A DNA stretch of 7,192 bases, from assembly GCA_017538775.1 (NCBI GenBank), contig JAFYIF010000350.1:1-7192 (forward strand), written 5' to 3'. The notes under the pieces were generated by a model that saw only the letters and a list, made by a program, of their open reading frames with translations, made no database searches and was not told the origin of the DNA. The position numbers and the translations under genes are program-made. This document shows, one piece after another, positions 1 through 6,139 of the stretch; the first letter of the stretch is position 1, and each line of letters starts with the position of its first letter. The DNA is from Oscillospiraceae bacterium (GTDB taxonomy: Bacteria; Bacillota; Clostridia; Oscillospirales; Oscillospiraceae).

Positions 1-21
1 GAAGCGGTTCTGAATCGAAAC

Positions 22-57
22 AAAAAAGCTCCCCGGGACAGCGTGCGCCCGGGGAGC
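22..57 (-). terminator. Intrinsic terminator of the MaoC-like gene
   Basis: Seen directly: a perfect 10-bp inverted repeat (28-37 with 48-57, GCTCCCCGGG/CCCGGGGAGC) with a 10-nt loop. Read leftward it is followed at once by six T residues (complement of A22-A27). It lies 24 bp past the stop codon of the leftward gene at 82-501, so it most likely ends that transcript. Positions 1-21 are too short to interpret. Confidence 0.87.
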
Positions 58-81
58 GTGGATGCGAAGCTACGAGTATGA

Positions 82-501
82 TCAGGCCTTGGGAGGCATG
101 ACCATGGCATAGCCCTTCAGAACGGTCTCGCCGCGCTGGTTGGTGCAGACGGTCTCCAGCTTGACGCGGTTCTTCTCCGGGACCATCTCGACCACGGTGG
201 CGGTGGCGGTGACGGTGTCGCCGATCAGGACGGGCTTGGTGAACTTCAGCTCCTGGCTCATATAGATGGTGCCGGGGCCGGGCAGATACATACCGAGGAC
301 GGCGGACACAAAGCCGGCGGAGAGCATCCCGTGGGCGATGCGCTGGCCGAACATACCCTTCTCTGCCTCCACCTGGTTGACATGGGCGGGGTTCAGATCG
401 CCGGTGATGCCCGCGAACAGATACACGTCGGTCTCCGTGACAGTCTTGGTGACGGAAGCGCTGTCGCCGAGTTTCATCTCCTGAATGGTAATGCCTTTCA
501 T
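82..501 (-). CDS. MaoC-like (R)-specific enoyl-CoA hydratase
   Basis: A 139-residue single hot-dog-domain protein, the usual length for PhaJ-type hydratases, which reversibly hydrate trans-2-enoyl-CoA to (R)-3-hydroxyacyl-CoA in the cytoplasm as dimers. The hydratase motif is at residues 28-64: LFAGITGDLNPAH, then a glycine-rich segment and RIAHGMLSAGF. Asp35 and His40 have the five-residue spacing of the known catalytic Asp/His pair of PhaJ. The position two after His40, often Asp in the family, is Asn42. The ATG at 501-499 is supported by AGGAGGA at 515-509, 7 nt upstream. The gene is transcribed away from crt and has its own terminator. In this context the likely substrate is crotonyl-CoA or another short enoyl-CoA, by inference. 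Alternatives are an acyl dehydratase for longer or branched chains. The family call is strong; the exact substrate is open. Confidence 0.88.
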   Translation of the reverse strand: MKGITIQEMKLGDSASVTKTVTETDVYLFAGITGDLNPAHVNQVEAEKGMFGQRIAHGMLSAGFVSAVLGMYLPGPGTIYMSQELKFTKPVLIGDTVTATATVVEMVPEKNRVKLETVCTNQRGETVLKGYAMVMPPKA

Positions 502-559
502 GTAACGTTCCTCCTGAAAGTAAAATAATGACGGATGCTTGCAGTCATGTTCGTCTGAC

Positions 560-588
560 AGCTTACCACTTATTCACAATTCCGTCAA
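560..588 (-). promoter_or_regulatory. Weak candidate promoter for the MaoC-like gene
   Basis: On the minus strand a good -35 (TTGACG, 588-583) is followed after 17 bp by TAAGCT (565-560), which matches only three of six -10 positions. It is the best-spaced pair found upstream of the leftward gene and would give a leader of about 50 nt. It may be wrong: the -10 box is poor. Confidence 0.22.
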
Positions 589-661
589 TAGAAAAATGTT
601 GCGCCGGTTTTTTGGCAATAACGATGAAAAACCCGGGGCGGGGGCTCCGGAATCCTGAAAA

Positions 662-674
662 CGATTGACAATCG
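662..674. repeat. Perfect 13-bp dyad over a candidate -35 box
   Basis: CGATTG-A-CAATCG is a perfect inverted repeat with 6-bp arms and a single central base. It covers the TTGACA at 665-670. Position and symmetry fit a repressor operator, but no known regulator motif is recognised. Confidence 0.5.
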
Positions 675-692
675 CCGGTAAAATGCTATAGT
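665..692 (+). promoter_or_regulatory. Candidate distal sigma-A promoter
   Basis: TTGACA (665-670, perfect -35), a 16-bp spacer and TATAGT (687-692, five of six), with an extended -10 TG at 684-685. Transcription would start near 699 and run rightward, giving crt a leader of about 300 nt in addition to the short one from the promoter at 927-955. No gene starts nearby, so it would be a second crt promoter or would drive a leader RNA. The match is good; activity is inferred. Confidence 0.5.
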
Positions 693-702
693 GAAAGTGG
701 AA

Positions 703-730
703 GAATTTCTGGTTGGAGGGTCGGAAATTC
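703..730 (+). other. Small stem-loop at the start of the distal leader
   Basis: GAATTTC (703-709) pairs perfectly with GAAATTC (724-730), and three further inner pairs (one G-C, two G.U) extend the stem. The loop contains GGAGGG. It would lie a few nt from the predicted start of a transcript from 665-692. A 5' stem-loop could protect that RNA, but the stem is short and A/T-rich. Confidence 0.3.
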
Positions 731-780
731 CTGCTTCGCGCGTTCCAAATCCACACATTTTCAGCGGGAGCGTGAAGCGC

Positions 781-836
781 GGCGCGCTTTGTCCCCCGTG
801 CCCGGCGGGCCGGGACCGGGGCGGATTTGCGCGGCC
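781..836 (+). other. GC-rich nested hairpin in the crt upstream region
   Basis: CCCGG (801-805) pairs with CCGGG (810-814) around a CGGG loop. A 2x2 internal loop then leads to CCCCG (794-798) paired with CGGGG (817-821). GGCGCGC (781-787) can close against the GCGCGGCC at 829-836 with a one-base bulge. It would form only in RNA from the distal promoter. There is no T-tract, so it is not a terminator. GC-rich sequence folds easily by chance. Confidence 0.3.
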
Positions 837-870
837 TCGCCGTGGAAAACAGCCGGGAGCGCGGTGCCGG

Positions 871-925
871 AGCGCCCCCCGGACGAGGAAATCGCAGAAA
901 ATCGTTCGGAAAACCGTCCGGCGCT
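871..925 (+). repeat. Bulged inverted repeat abutting the crt promoter
   Basis: AGCGCC-CCCC-GGACG (871-885) is complementary to CGTCCGGCGCT (915-925) over 11 bp, with a four-C bulge on the left arm and a 29-nt A-rich loop. The right arm ends 1 bp before the -35 box at 927. It could be a leader structure in distal transcripts or part of a regulator site; the sequence does not decide. Confidence 0.35.
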
Positions 926-926
926 G

Positions 927-955
927 TTGACAAACGGGAAACAAACTCCTATAAT
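927..955 (+). promoter_or_regulatory. Consensus sigma-A promoter of the crt operon
   Basis: TTGACA (927-932), an exact 17-bp spacer and TATAAT (950-955), a perfect match to the housekeeping consensus at ideal spacing. The start would fall near 961-963, leaving a leader of about 40 nt before the crt ATG at 1003. It is the obvious main promoter for crt-hbd-bcd-etfB-etfA and fits a strongly expressed central pathway. A consensus promoter this strong often depends on a repressor for control. Confidence 0.9.
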
Positions 956-978
956 GTTATGTTGGCAAACGGAAAAAA
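927..978 (+). repeat. Direct repeat TTGRCAAACGGRAAA, two copies
   Basis: Copy one is at 927-943 (TTGACAAACGGGAAACA) and copy two at 962-978 (TTGGCAAACGGAAAAAA), starting 35 bp apart and agreeing at 14 of the first 15 or so positions apart from A/G changes. Copy one overlaps the -35 box and spacer, and copy two sits at the predicted transcription start. That placement suits a repressor. Copy one also loosely resembles the clostridial Rex site (about 10 of 14 defined bases), which is weak evidence. Confidence 0.4.
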
Positions 979-991
979 TATCAATAATTGG

Positions 992-996
992 GGAGG
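992..996 (+). promoter_or_regulatory. Ribosome-binding site fixing the crt start
   Basis: GGAGG ends 6 nt before the ATG at 1003. An in-frame TTG at 988 overlaps this site and would be too close to use it, so the ATG is the start. Confidence 0.9.
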
Positions 997-1002
997 AGAA
1001 GC

Positions 1003-1779
1003 ATGAGCTACATTCAGTTAGAAAAAGAGGGATACGTCGGCATTCTGACCGTCAACCGTCCGAAGGCCCTGAACGCCCTGAACAGCGAGGTCCTGTCTGA
1101 GCTGGAGAGCGTCCTGGACAACCTGGACACCAACGAGATCCGCGTTCTGATCATCACCGGCGCGGGGGACAAGAGCTTTGTGGCCGGCGCCGACATCGGC
1201 GAGATGAGCACCCTGAGCAAGGAAGAGGGCGAGGAGTTCGGCCGTCTGGGCAACCGCGCCTTCCGCAAGGTCGAGGTCCTGCCCATCCCTGTCATCGCCG
1301 CGGTCAACGGCTTTGCTCTGGGCGGCGGCAACGAGCTGGCCATGAGCTGCGACATCCGCATCTGCGCCGAGAACGCCGTCTTCGGTCAGCCTGAGGTCGG
1401 CCTGGGCATCACCCCCGGCTTCGGCGGCACCCAGCGTCTGGCCCGTCTGGTCAGCCCCGGCTACGCCAAGCAGCTGGTTTACACCGCGAAGAACATCAAG
1501 GCCCCCGAGGCGCTGCGCATCGGCCTGGTCAACGCCATCTATCCGCAGGCTGAGCTGATGCCCGCCGCGAAGAAGCTGGCCGCCGCCATTGCCGACGCCG
1601 CCCCCATCGCCGTCCGCGCCAGCAAGAAGGCCATCAACGAGGGCCTGGAGCAGCCCATGGACACCGCCATCGAGACCGAGGCCCGTGCCTTCGGCTCCTG
1701 CTTCGAGTCTGAGGACCAGCGCGCCGGCATGAAGGCGTTCCTGAGCAAGGAGAAGCATCCCCCCTATCAGAACCGCTGA
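1003..1779 (+). CDS. crt: Crotonase (3-hydroxybutyryl-CoA dehydratase)
   Basis: A 258-residue enoyl-CoA hydratase/isomerase-family enzyme, the usual clostridial Crt length. It dehydrates (S)-3-hydroxybutyryl-CoA to crotonyl-CoA in the cytoplasm. Visible hallmarks are the oxyanion-hole segments FVAGADI (59-65) and [13 protein letters not shown] (105-117), and [20 protein letters not shown] (127-146). Glu111 and Glu131 are the two catalytic glutamates, 20 residues apart as in rat hydratase Glu144/Glu164. The residue before Glu111 is preceded by Asn110, where many crotonases have Cys. Family members normally form a hexamer of two trimers. It is the first gene after the consensus promoter at 927-955, and hbd follows 82 bp downstream. 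Other short-chain enoyl-CoA substrates are possible, but the neighbours make the butyrate-pathway role nearly certain. Confidence 0.96.
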   Translation: MSYIQLEKEGYVGILTVNRPKALNALNSEVLSELESVLDNLDTNEIRVLIITGAGDKSFVAGADIGEMSTLSKEEGEEFGRLGNRAFRKVEVLPIPVIAAVNGFALGGGNELAMSCDIRICAENAVFGQPEVGLGITPGFGGTQRLARLVSPGYAKQLVYTAKNIKAPEALRIGLVNAIYPQAELMPAAKKLAAAIADAAPIAVRASKKAINEGLEQPMDTAIETEARAFGSCFESEDQRAGMKAFLSKEKHPPYQNR

Positions 1780-1803
1780 GCCCATCGTCTGCAAGACCCC
1801 TGA

Positions 1804-1845
1804 ACCATACACCCACAAAACAGCCACACAAAACACAATTTTTAC
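1804..1845 (+). other. A/C-rich, G-poor spacer before hbd
   Basis: From 1804 to 1845 there is a single G, against a GC-rich background in which G and C are balanced. The stretch runs directly into the hbd ribosome-binding site AGGAGGA (1846-1852, 9 nt before the ATG). Such RNA is unstructured, so it could keep the start site open for efficient initiation. A C-rich, G-poor bubble is also the composition favoured by Rho. Confidence 0.4.
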
Positions 1846-1861
1846 AGGAGGAACACACAAC

Positions 1862-2716
1862 ATGGCTATCAACAAAGTAGCAGTGATCGGCGGCGGCCAG
1901 ATGGGTCGCGGCATCGCCCAGGTCTTTGCCGCTGCCGGCAAGGACGTCATCATCTACGACATCAAGCAGGAGTTCGTGGACGGCGCCAAGGCCAACCTCC
2001 AGAAGGGCCTGGACAAGATGGTCGCCCGCGGCAAGATGGAGCAGGCCGCTGCCGACGCCATCATGGGCCGGATCTCCTATTCCATCGATCCCGACTACGC
2101 TGACATCGGCGACACCGATCTGGTCGTCGAGGCCGCGGTCGAGAACATGAACATCAAGAAGGCCGTGTTCAAGAAGCTGGACGCCGCCGCCAAGCCCGAG
2201 TGCATCCTCTCCACCAACACCTCCTCCCTGTCCATCACCGAGGTCGCCTCTGCCGTCGGCCGCAAGGACAAGGTCATCGGCATGCACTTCTTCAACCCCC
2301 CCGTGGCCATGAAGCTCATCGAGATCATCCGCGGCGGCAACACCTCCGACGAGGTCTATGAGGCCGTGTTCGAGGCCAGCAAGGAGATCGGCAAGACGCC
2401 CGTCACCGTCAACGAGGCCCCCGGCTTCGTCGTCAACCGCATCCTGATCCCGATGATCAACGAGGGCATCGAGGTCGTGGCTTCCGGCGTCGCCTCCGCT
2501 GAGGACGTGGACACCGCCATGAAGCTGGGTGCCAACCACCCGATGGGCCCCCTGACCCTGGGCGACTTCATCGGCCTGGACACCTGCCTGGCCATCATGG
2601 AGACCATCTACTCCGAGACCGGCGATCCCAAGTACCGTCCCAGCCTGCTGCTGCGCAAGATGGTCCGCGCCGGCAAGCTCGGCAACAAGACCGGCGAGGG
2701 CTTCTTCAAGCACTGA
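1862..2716 (+). CDS. hbd: NADH-type 3-hydroxybutyryl-CoA dehydrogenase
   Basis: A 284-residue short 3-hydroxyacyl-CoA dehydrogenase that reduces acetoacetyl-CoA to (S)-3-hydroxybutyryl-CoA. The N-terminal Rossmann domain starts with [12 protein letters not shown] (GxGxxG at 10-15). Asp33 at the end of the second strand (IIYDI) favours NADH over NADPH. Ser121, His142 (GMHFFNPP) and Asn192 (GFVVNR) fall at the positions of the Ser117/His138/Asn188 set described for clostridial Hbd, shifted by four. The C-terminal helical domain carries [20 protein letters not shown] (221-240). The usual ASNTSS reads STNTSS here, keeping the catalytic Ser121. The start at 1862 has AGGAGGA upstream. It lies between crt and bcd, whereas in Clostridium acetobutylicum hbd follows etfA. 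A long structured gap separates it from bcd. Confidence 0.96.
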   Translation: MAINKVAVIGGGQMGRGIAQVFAAAGKDVIIYDIKQEFVDGAKANLQKGLDKMVARGKMEQAAADAIMGRISYSIDPDYADIGDTDLVVEAAVENMNIKKAVFKKLDAAAKPECILSTNTSSLSITEVASAVGRKDKVIGMHFFNPPVAMKLIEIIRGGNTSDEVYEAVFEASKEIGKTPVTVNEAPGFVVNRILIPMINEGIEVVASGVASAEDVDTAMKLGANHPMGPLTLGDFIGLDTCLAIMETIYSETGDPKYRPSLLLRKMVRAGKLGNKTGEGFFKH

Positions 2717-2756
2717 GCCGCGGATCTGAGCCGTCAGACACCCCAATAAAATCGCG

Positions 2757-2795
2757 TTTCATCTCCCCTCCAGACCTCTGGAGGGGAGACTGAAA
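2757..2795 (+). other. Long hairpin after hbd, no T-tract
   Basis: TCTCCCCTCCAG (2762-2773) pairs perfectly with CTGGAGGGGAGA (2778-2789) around an ACCT loop. TTTCA (2757-2761) then pairs with TGAAA (2791-2795) past a one-base bulge (C2790), giving 17 bp in all. The 3' side continues TAATAGTTC, with no run of T, so it is not a standard intrinsic terminator. It starts 40 bp past the hbd stop. Likely roles are protecting the 3' end of crt-hbd RNA or acting as a processing or partial attenuation point. Confidence 0.8.
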
Positions 2796-2804
2796 TAATA
2801 GTTC

Positions 2805-2900
2805 ATGCTTCGCTCTGGGCTTGTTTGAAAAACTGCGGAATGCCCGGTCTGCGCATCTCGCCGTTTTTCAAGCAGGCCCGAAACTGTCAGAGCGGGGCAT
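2805..2900 (+). repeat. 96-nt near-continuous fold-back hairpin before bcd
   Basis: Position-by-position pairing gives 2805-2816 with 2889-2900, 2817-2833 with 2863-2879, 2835-2838 with 2858-2861 and 2840-2843 with 2853-2856. That is about 37 pairs, interrupted only by a 9-nt right-side bulge (2880-2888) and two 1x1 mismatches, with a 9-nt loop (2844-2852). Five pairs are G.U in the sense RNA. There is no T-tract. It ends 5 nt before the bcd ribosome-binding site. It could be a structured regulatory RNA or an inserted palindromic repeat (MITE/REP-like); no target-site duplication is evident at its edges. Confidence 0.85.
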
Positions 2901-2905
2901 CATAC

Positions 2906-2910
2906 GGAGG
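2906..2910 (+). promoter_or_regulatory. Ribosome-binding site fixing the bcd start
   Basis: GGAGG ends 6 nt before the ATG at 2917. The frame is open back to 2821, but that extension reads through the hairpin, has no ribosome-binding site, and acyl-CoA dehydrogenases of this type begin with a MDFxLS-like sequence, as here. Confidence 0.92.
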
Positions 2911-2916
2911 ATATCT

Positions 2917-4056
<1,140 letters not shown>

Positions 4057-4071
4057 GGGGGAAGTGAAAGT

Positions 4072-4866
4072 ATGAAAATCGTTGTTTGCATGAAGCAGGT
4101 TCCCGACACCACCGAGGTCAAGATCGACCCCGTGACCAATACCCTGATCCGGGACGGCGTCCCCGCCATCATCAACCCGGACGACAAGTGCGGCATCGAG
4201 GCTGCGCTTGAGATCAAAGAGCGCGTGCCCAACACCACCGTCACCGTGGTCACCATGGGCATCCCCGCCGCCGAGATCGCCCTGCGCGAAGCCCTGGCCA
4301 TGGGCTGCGACGAGGCCGTGCTGCTGACCGACCGCAAGCTGGCCGGTGCGGACACCTGGGCCACCTCCTGCGCCGTGGCCGGCGCGGTCCAGAAGCTGGG
4401 CGCGGACCTGGTGGTCTGCGGCCGTCAGGCCATCGACGGCGACACCGCCCAGGTGGGCGTGCAGATCGCCATCCACATGGGCATCCCCGTGACCACCTAT
4501 GTGGAGAAGCTGGTGGATGTGGACGAGAAGTCCATCACCGTCCAGCGCCAGTACGAGGACCGGTACCAGACCGTCCGGATGCAGTATCCCTGCCTGATCA
4601 CCGCCATCGGCGACCTGAACAAGCCCCGCTACATGTCCGTCGGCGGCTGCTGGGACGCCTATGCCAAGGAGATCAAGGTCATGACCTATGCCGACATCGC
4701 CGACGTGGCCGATGAGAGCAACATGGGTCTGGCGGGCTCTCCCACCTACGTTGCGACGAGCACGACCAAGGAAGCCAAGGGCGCGGGCACGGTCCTGAAG
4801 GACCTGAGCCCCGACGAGGCTGTGGCTGCCATTGTGGACAAGCTGGCGGCCATGCACATCATTTGA
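4072..4866 (+). CDS. etfB: Electron transfer flavoprotein subunit beta
   Basis: A 264-residue ETF beta subunit. It begins MKIVVCMKQVPDTTEVKID and has INPDDK at 35-39 and GADTWATS at 92-99. The nucleotide-binding segment GRQAIDGDTAQVG (117-129) holds AMP in ordinary ETFs and the bifurcating FAD in clostridial Bcd-linked ETFs. Val130 replaces the proline that normally follows (DGDTAQVGP). The C-terminal arm (about 196-264), with GLAGSPT at 219-225, reaches over the alpha subunit in the family. The ribosome-binding site is an atypical AGGGGGA (4056-4062) overlapping the bcd stop, 9 nt before the ATG, which suggests translational coupling. Together with EtfA it passes NADH electrons to Bcd and, by family knowledge, to ferredoxin. 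Confidence 0.95.
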   Translation: MKIVVCMKQVPDTTEVKIDPVTNTLIRDGVPAIINPDDKCGIEAALEIKERVPNTTVTVVTMGIPAAEIALREALAMGCDEAVLLTDRKLAGADTWATSCAVAGAVQKLGADLVVCGRQAIDGDTAQVGVQIAIHMGIPVTTYVEKLVDVDEKSITVQRQYEDRYQTVRMQYPCLITAIGDLNKPRYMSVGGCWDAYAKEIKVMTYADIADVADESNMGLAGSPTYVATSTTKEAKGAGTVLKDLSPDEAVAAIVDKLAAMHII

Positions 4867-4867
4867 C

Positions 4868-4872
4868 GGAGG
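4868..4872 (+). promoter_or_regulatory. Ribosome-binding site fixing the etfA start
   Basis: GGAGG ends 8 nt before the ATG at 4881. An in-frame TTG at 4863 overlaps the etfB stop and precedes this site, so the ATG is preferred. Confidence 0.88.
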
Positions 4873-4880
4873 TGCGGAAA

Positions 4881-6020
4881 ATGACGAAAGACGTATATGT
4901 ATTTTGCGAGCAGCGCGACGGCGTCATCCAGAACGTCAGCTATGAGCTGATCGGCAAGGCCCGGGAGCTGGCCGCCGATCTGGGTCAGCAGGTGGTGGGC
5001 ATCCTGGCCGGTTCCAACATCGGCGAGCTGCCCCGGAAGCTGATCGCCCGCGGCGCGGACAAGGTCATCGTGGCGGACAAGCCCATTCTGGAGCAGTATT
5101 CCACCAAGCCCTACACCGACGTGGTGGTGCAGGTCATCCGCGAGTTCGAGCCGGAGATCGTGCTCTTCGGCGCCAGCTCCATCGGCCGCGACCTGGCCCC
5201 CGCCGTCTCCGCCTCCGTCCACACCGGCCTGACCGCCGACTGCACCGGCCTGGCCATCGGCGACCTGGTGCGCACCGTCAACAACGCCAAGGACAAGGCC
5301 AAGAGCGAGGAGTGCATCGCGGCCCTGGGCCAGGATGTTGAAATCAAAGACAACAGCCGTGTGGTGAAAGACCGCGCCGGCAACGAGATCCCCATCGTCA
5401 ACGTCCAGTACACCTACCACAAGCAGCTGCGCATGACCCGTCCCGCCTTCGGCGGCAACATCATCGCCACCATCGTCTGCCTGCAGCACCGTCCCCAGAT
5501 GGCGACGGTCCGCCCCGGCGTCATGCAGGCCCTGGAGGCCGACGAGTCCCGCACCGGCGAAGTCATCGCCCTGGACTGCGAGCCCAGCAACAACCTGGAG
5601 GTCCTGGAGACCGTTAAGTCCACCAAGGCCAGCAAGGACATCACCGAGAGCAAGATCCTGGTCTCCGCCGGCCGCGGCATGGGTTCCCCCGAGAAGCTCT
5701 GCGAGGTCCAGGCCCTGGCCGAGGCCCTGGAGGGCGACGTGTCCGGCTCCCGCGCCGTCGTGGACGCCGGCTGGATGGAGAAGGACCGTCAGGTGGGCCA
5801 GACCGGCAAGACCGTCCGCCCCGACCTGTACGTGGCCTGCGGCATCTCCGGCGCGATCCAGCACGCCGCCGGCATGGAGAACTCCGGCTACATCATCGCC
5901 ATCAACAAGGAAGAGACCGCGCCCATCTTCGACATCGCGGACCTGGGCATCGTGGGCGACGTACACGCCATCCTCCCCAAGCTGGCCGACGCCATCAACA
6001 AGTACAAGGCCAACAAGTAA
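4881..6020 (+). CDS. etfA: Electron transfer flavoprotein subunit alpha, enlarged
   Basis: A 379-residue ETF alpha subunit; clostridial homologues are usually near 335. Domain I (1 to about 200) has [14 protein letters not shown] (94-107) and GLTADCTGL (116-124). Domain II carries the FAD site: VSAGRGMG (261-268), [10 protein letters not shown] (289-298), [12 protein letters not shown] (304-315) and the ETF-alpha signature ending in IIAIN (316-342). The extra length is a hydrophilic Lys/Asp/Asn-rich segment at about 128-182, where homologues have only some 15 residues between the conserved Cys121 and TRPAFGGN (186-193). Part of it (about 5337-5366) uses GTT, GAA, AAA and CGT codons instead of the operon's usual G/C-ending set. 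The frame is intact. It follows etfB by 14 bp and is the last gene of the operon. It serves as the electron-transferring partner of Bcd. Confidence 0.95.
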   Translation: MTKDVYVFCEQRDGVIQNVSYELIGKARELAADLGQQVVGILAGSNIGELPRKLIARGADKVIVADKPILEQYSTKPYTDVVVQVIREFEPEIVLFGASSIGRDLAPAVSASVHTGLTADCTGLAIGDLVRTVNNAKDKAKSEECIAALGQDVEIKDNSRVVKDRAGNEIPIVNVQYTYHKQLRMTRPAFGGNIIATIVCLQHRPQMATVRPGVMQALEADESRTGEVIALDCEPSNNLEVLETVKSTKASKDITESKILVSAGRGMGSPEKLCEVQALAEALEGDVSGSRAVVDAGWMEKDRQVGQTGKTVRPDLYVACGISGAIQHAAGMENSGYIIAINKEETAPIFDIADLGIVGDVHAILPKLADAINKYKANK

Positions 6021-6046
6021 GCGCTTTTTCCAGGCAATTCAGGCAA

Positions 6047-6091
6047 CCCCCGTTCACCGCGTTTCCGTCGTTGAACGGGGGCCTTTCTATT
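6047..6091 (+). terminator. Intrinsic terminator of the crt-etfA operon
   Basis: CCCCCGTTCA (6047-6056) pairs perfectly with TGAACGGGGG (6072-6081) across a 15-nt loop and is followed by CCTTTCTATT, moderately T-rich. It lies 26 bp past the etfA stop and separates the butyrate operon from the next gene. The T-tract is not perfect, so some readthrough is possible. Confidence 0.78.
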
Positions 6092-6126
6092 GAAGGCCCG
6101 TTTTCCAACGGAACATCTTACATATG

Positions 6127-6133
6127 AGGGGGA
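6127..6133 (+). promoter_or_regulatory. Ribosome-binding site for the GTG-started gene
   Basis: AGGGGGA ends 6 nt before GTG at 6140. It is the only start in this frame that gives a proper signal peptide. The overlapping ATG at 6125 is in another frame that ends at 6353. Confidence 0.72.
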
Positions 6134-6139
6134 ATTCCC

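Larger units (their letters stand above)
502..1002. other. Divergent intergenic control region, no convincing gene
   Basis: About 500 bp separate the leftward hydratase gene from crt. Short open frames on both strands are arginine- and proline-rich, lack family features and have no placed ribosome-binding site, so they are not called. The region holds the leftward gene's ribosome-binding site (509-515), a candidate promoter with a dyad (662-692), a GC-rich foldable block (703-925), a consensus promoter (927-955) and a repeated TTGRCAAACGG motif (927 and 962). Confidence 0.7.

Noticed and set aside
562..579. Possible Rex site (TTCACAA at 573-579) near the MaoC-like gene
   Set aside because: Only one half-site matches; the other half (CTTACCA) fits about two of seven positions.
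626..650. Terminator-like hairpin read leftward (CCGGAGC/GCCCCGG then TTTTT) upstream of the MaoC-like gene
   Set aside because: The 7-bp stem has an A.C mismatch in leftward RNA, and no gene or good leftward promoter lies upstream to be terminated. An attenuator role cannot be excluded but is unsupported.
574..944. Two overlapping minus-strand frames and a plus-strand frame (691-930) in the divergent intergenic region
   Set aside because: They are Arg/Pro-rich, have no domain and no placed ribosome-binding site. The plus-strand frame would begin with a GTG inside the predicted -10 box.
2821..2916. N-terminal extension of Bcd from TTG at 2821
   Set aside because: It translates the hairpin, lacks a ribosome-binding site and does not belong to the family's N terminus; the ATG at 2917 has GGAGG correctly placed.
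6031..6046. Tandem CAGGCAA repeats (6031-6037 and 6040-6046) after etfA
   Set aside because: Only two 7-bp copies, with no further structure; likely chance.
6090..6123. Possible promoter for the surface-protein gene (TTGAAG at 6090-6095)
   Set aside because: No acceptable -10 box lies 16-18 bp downstream; the nearest candidates match poorly.
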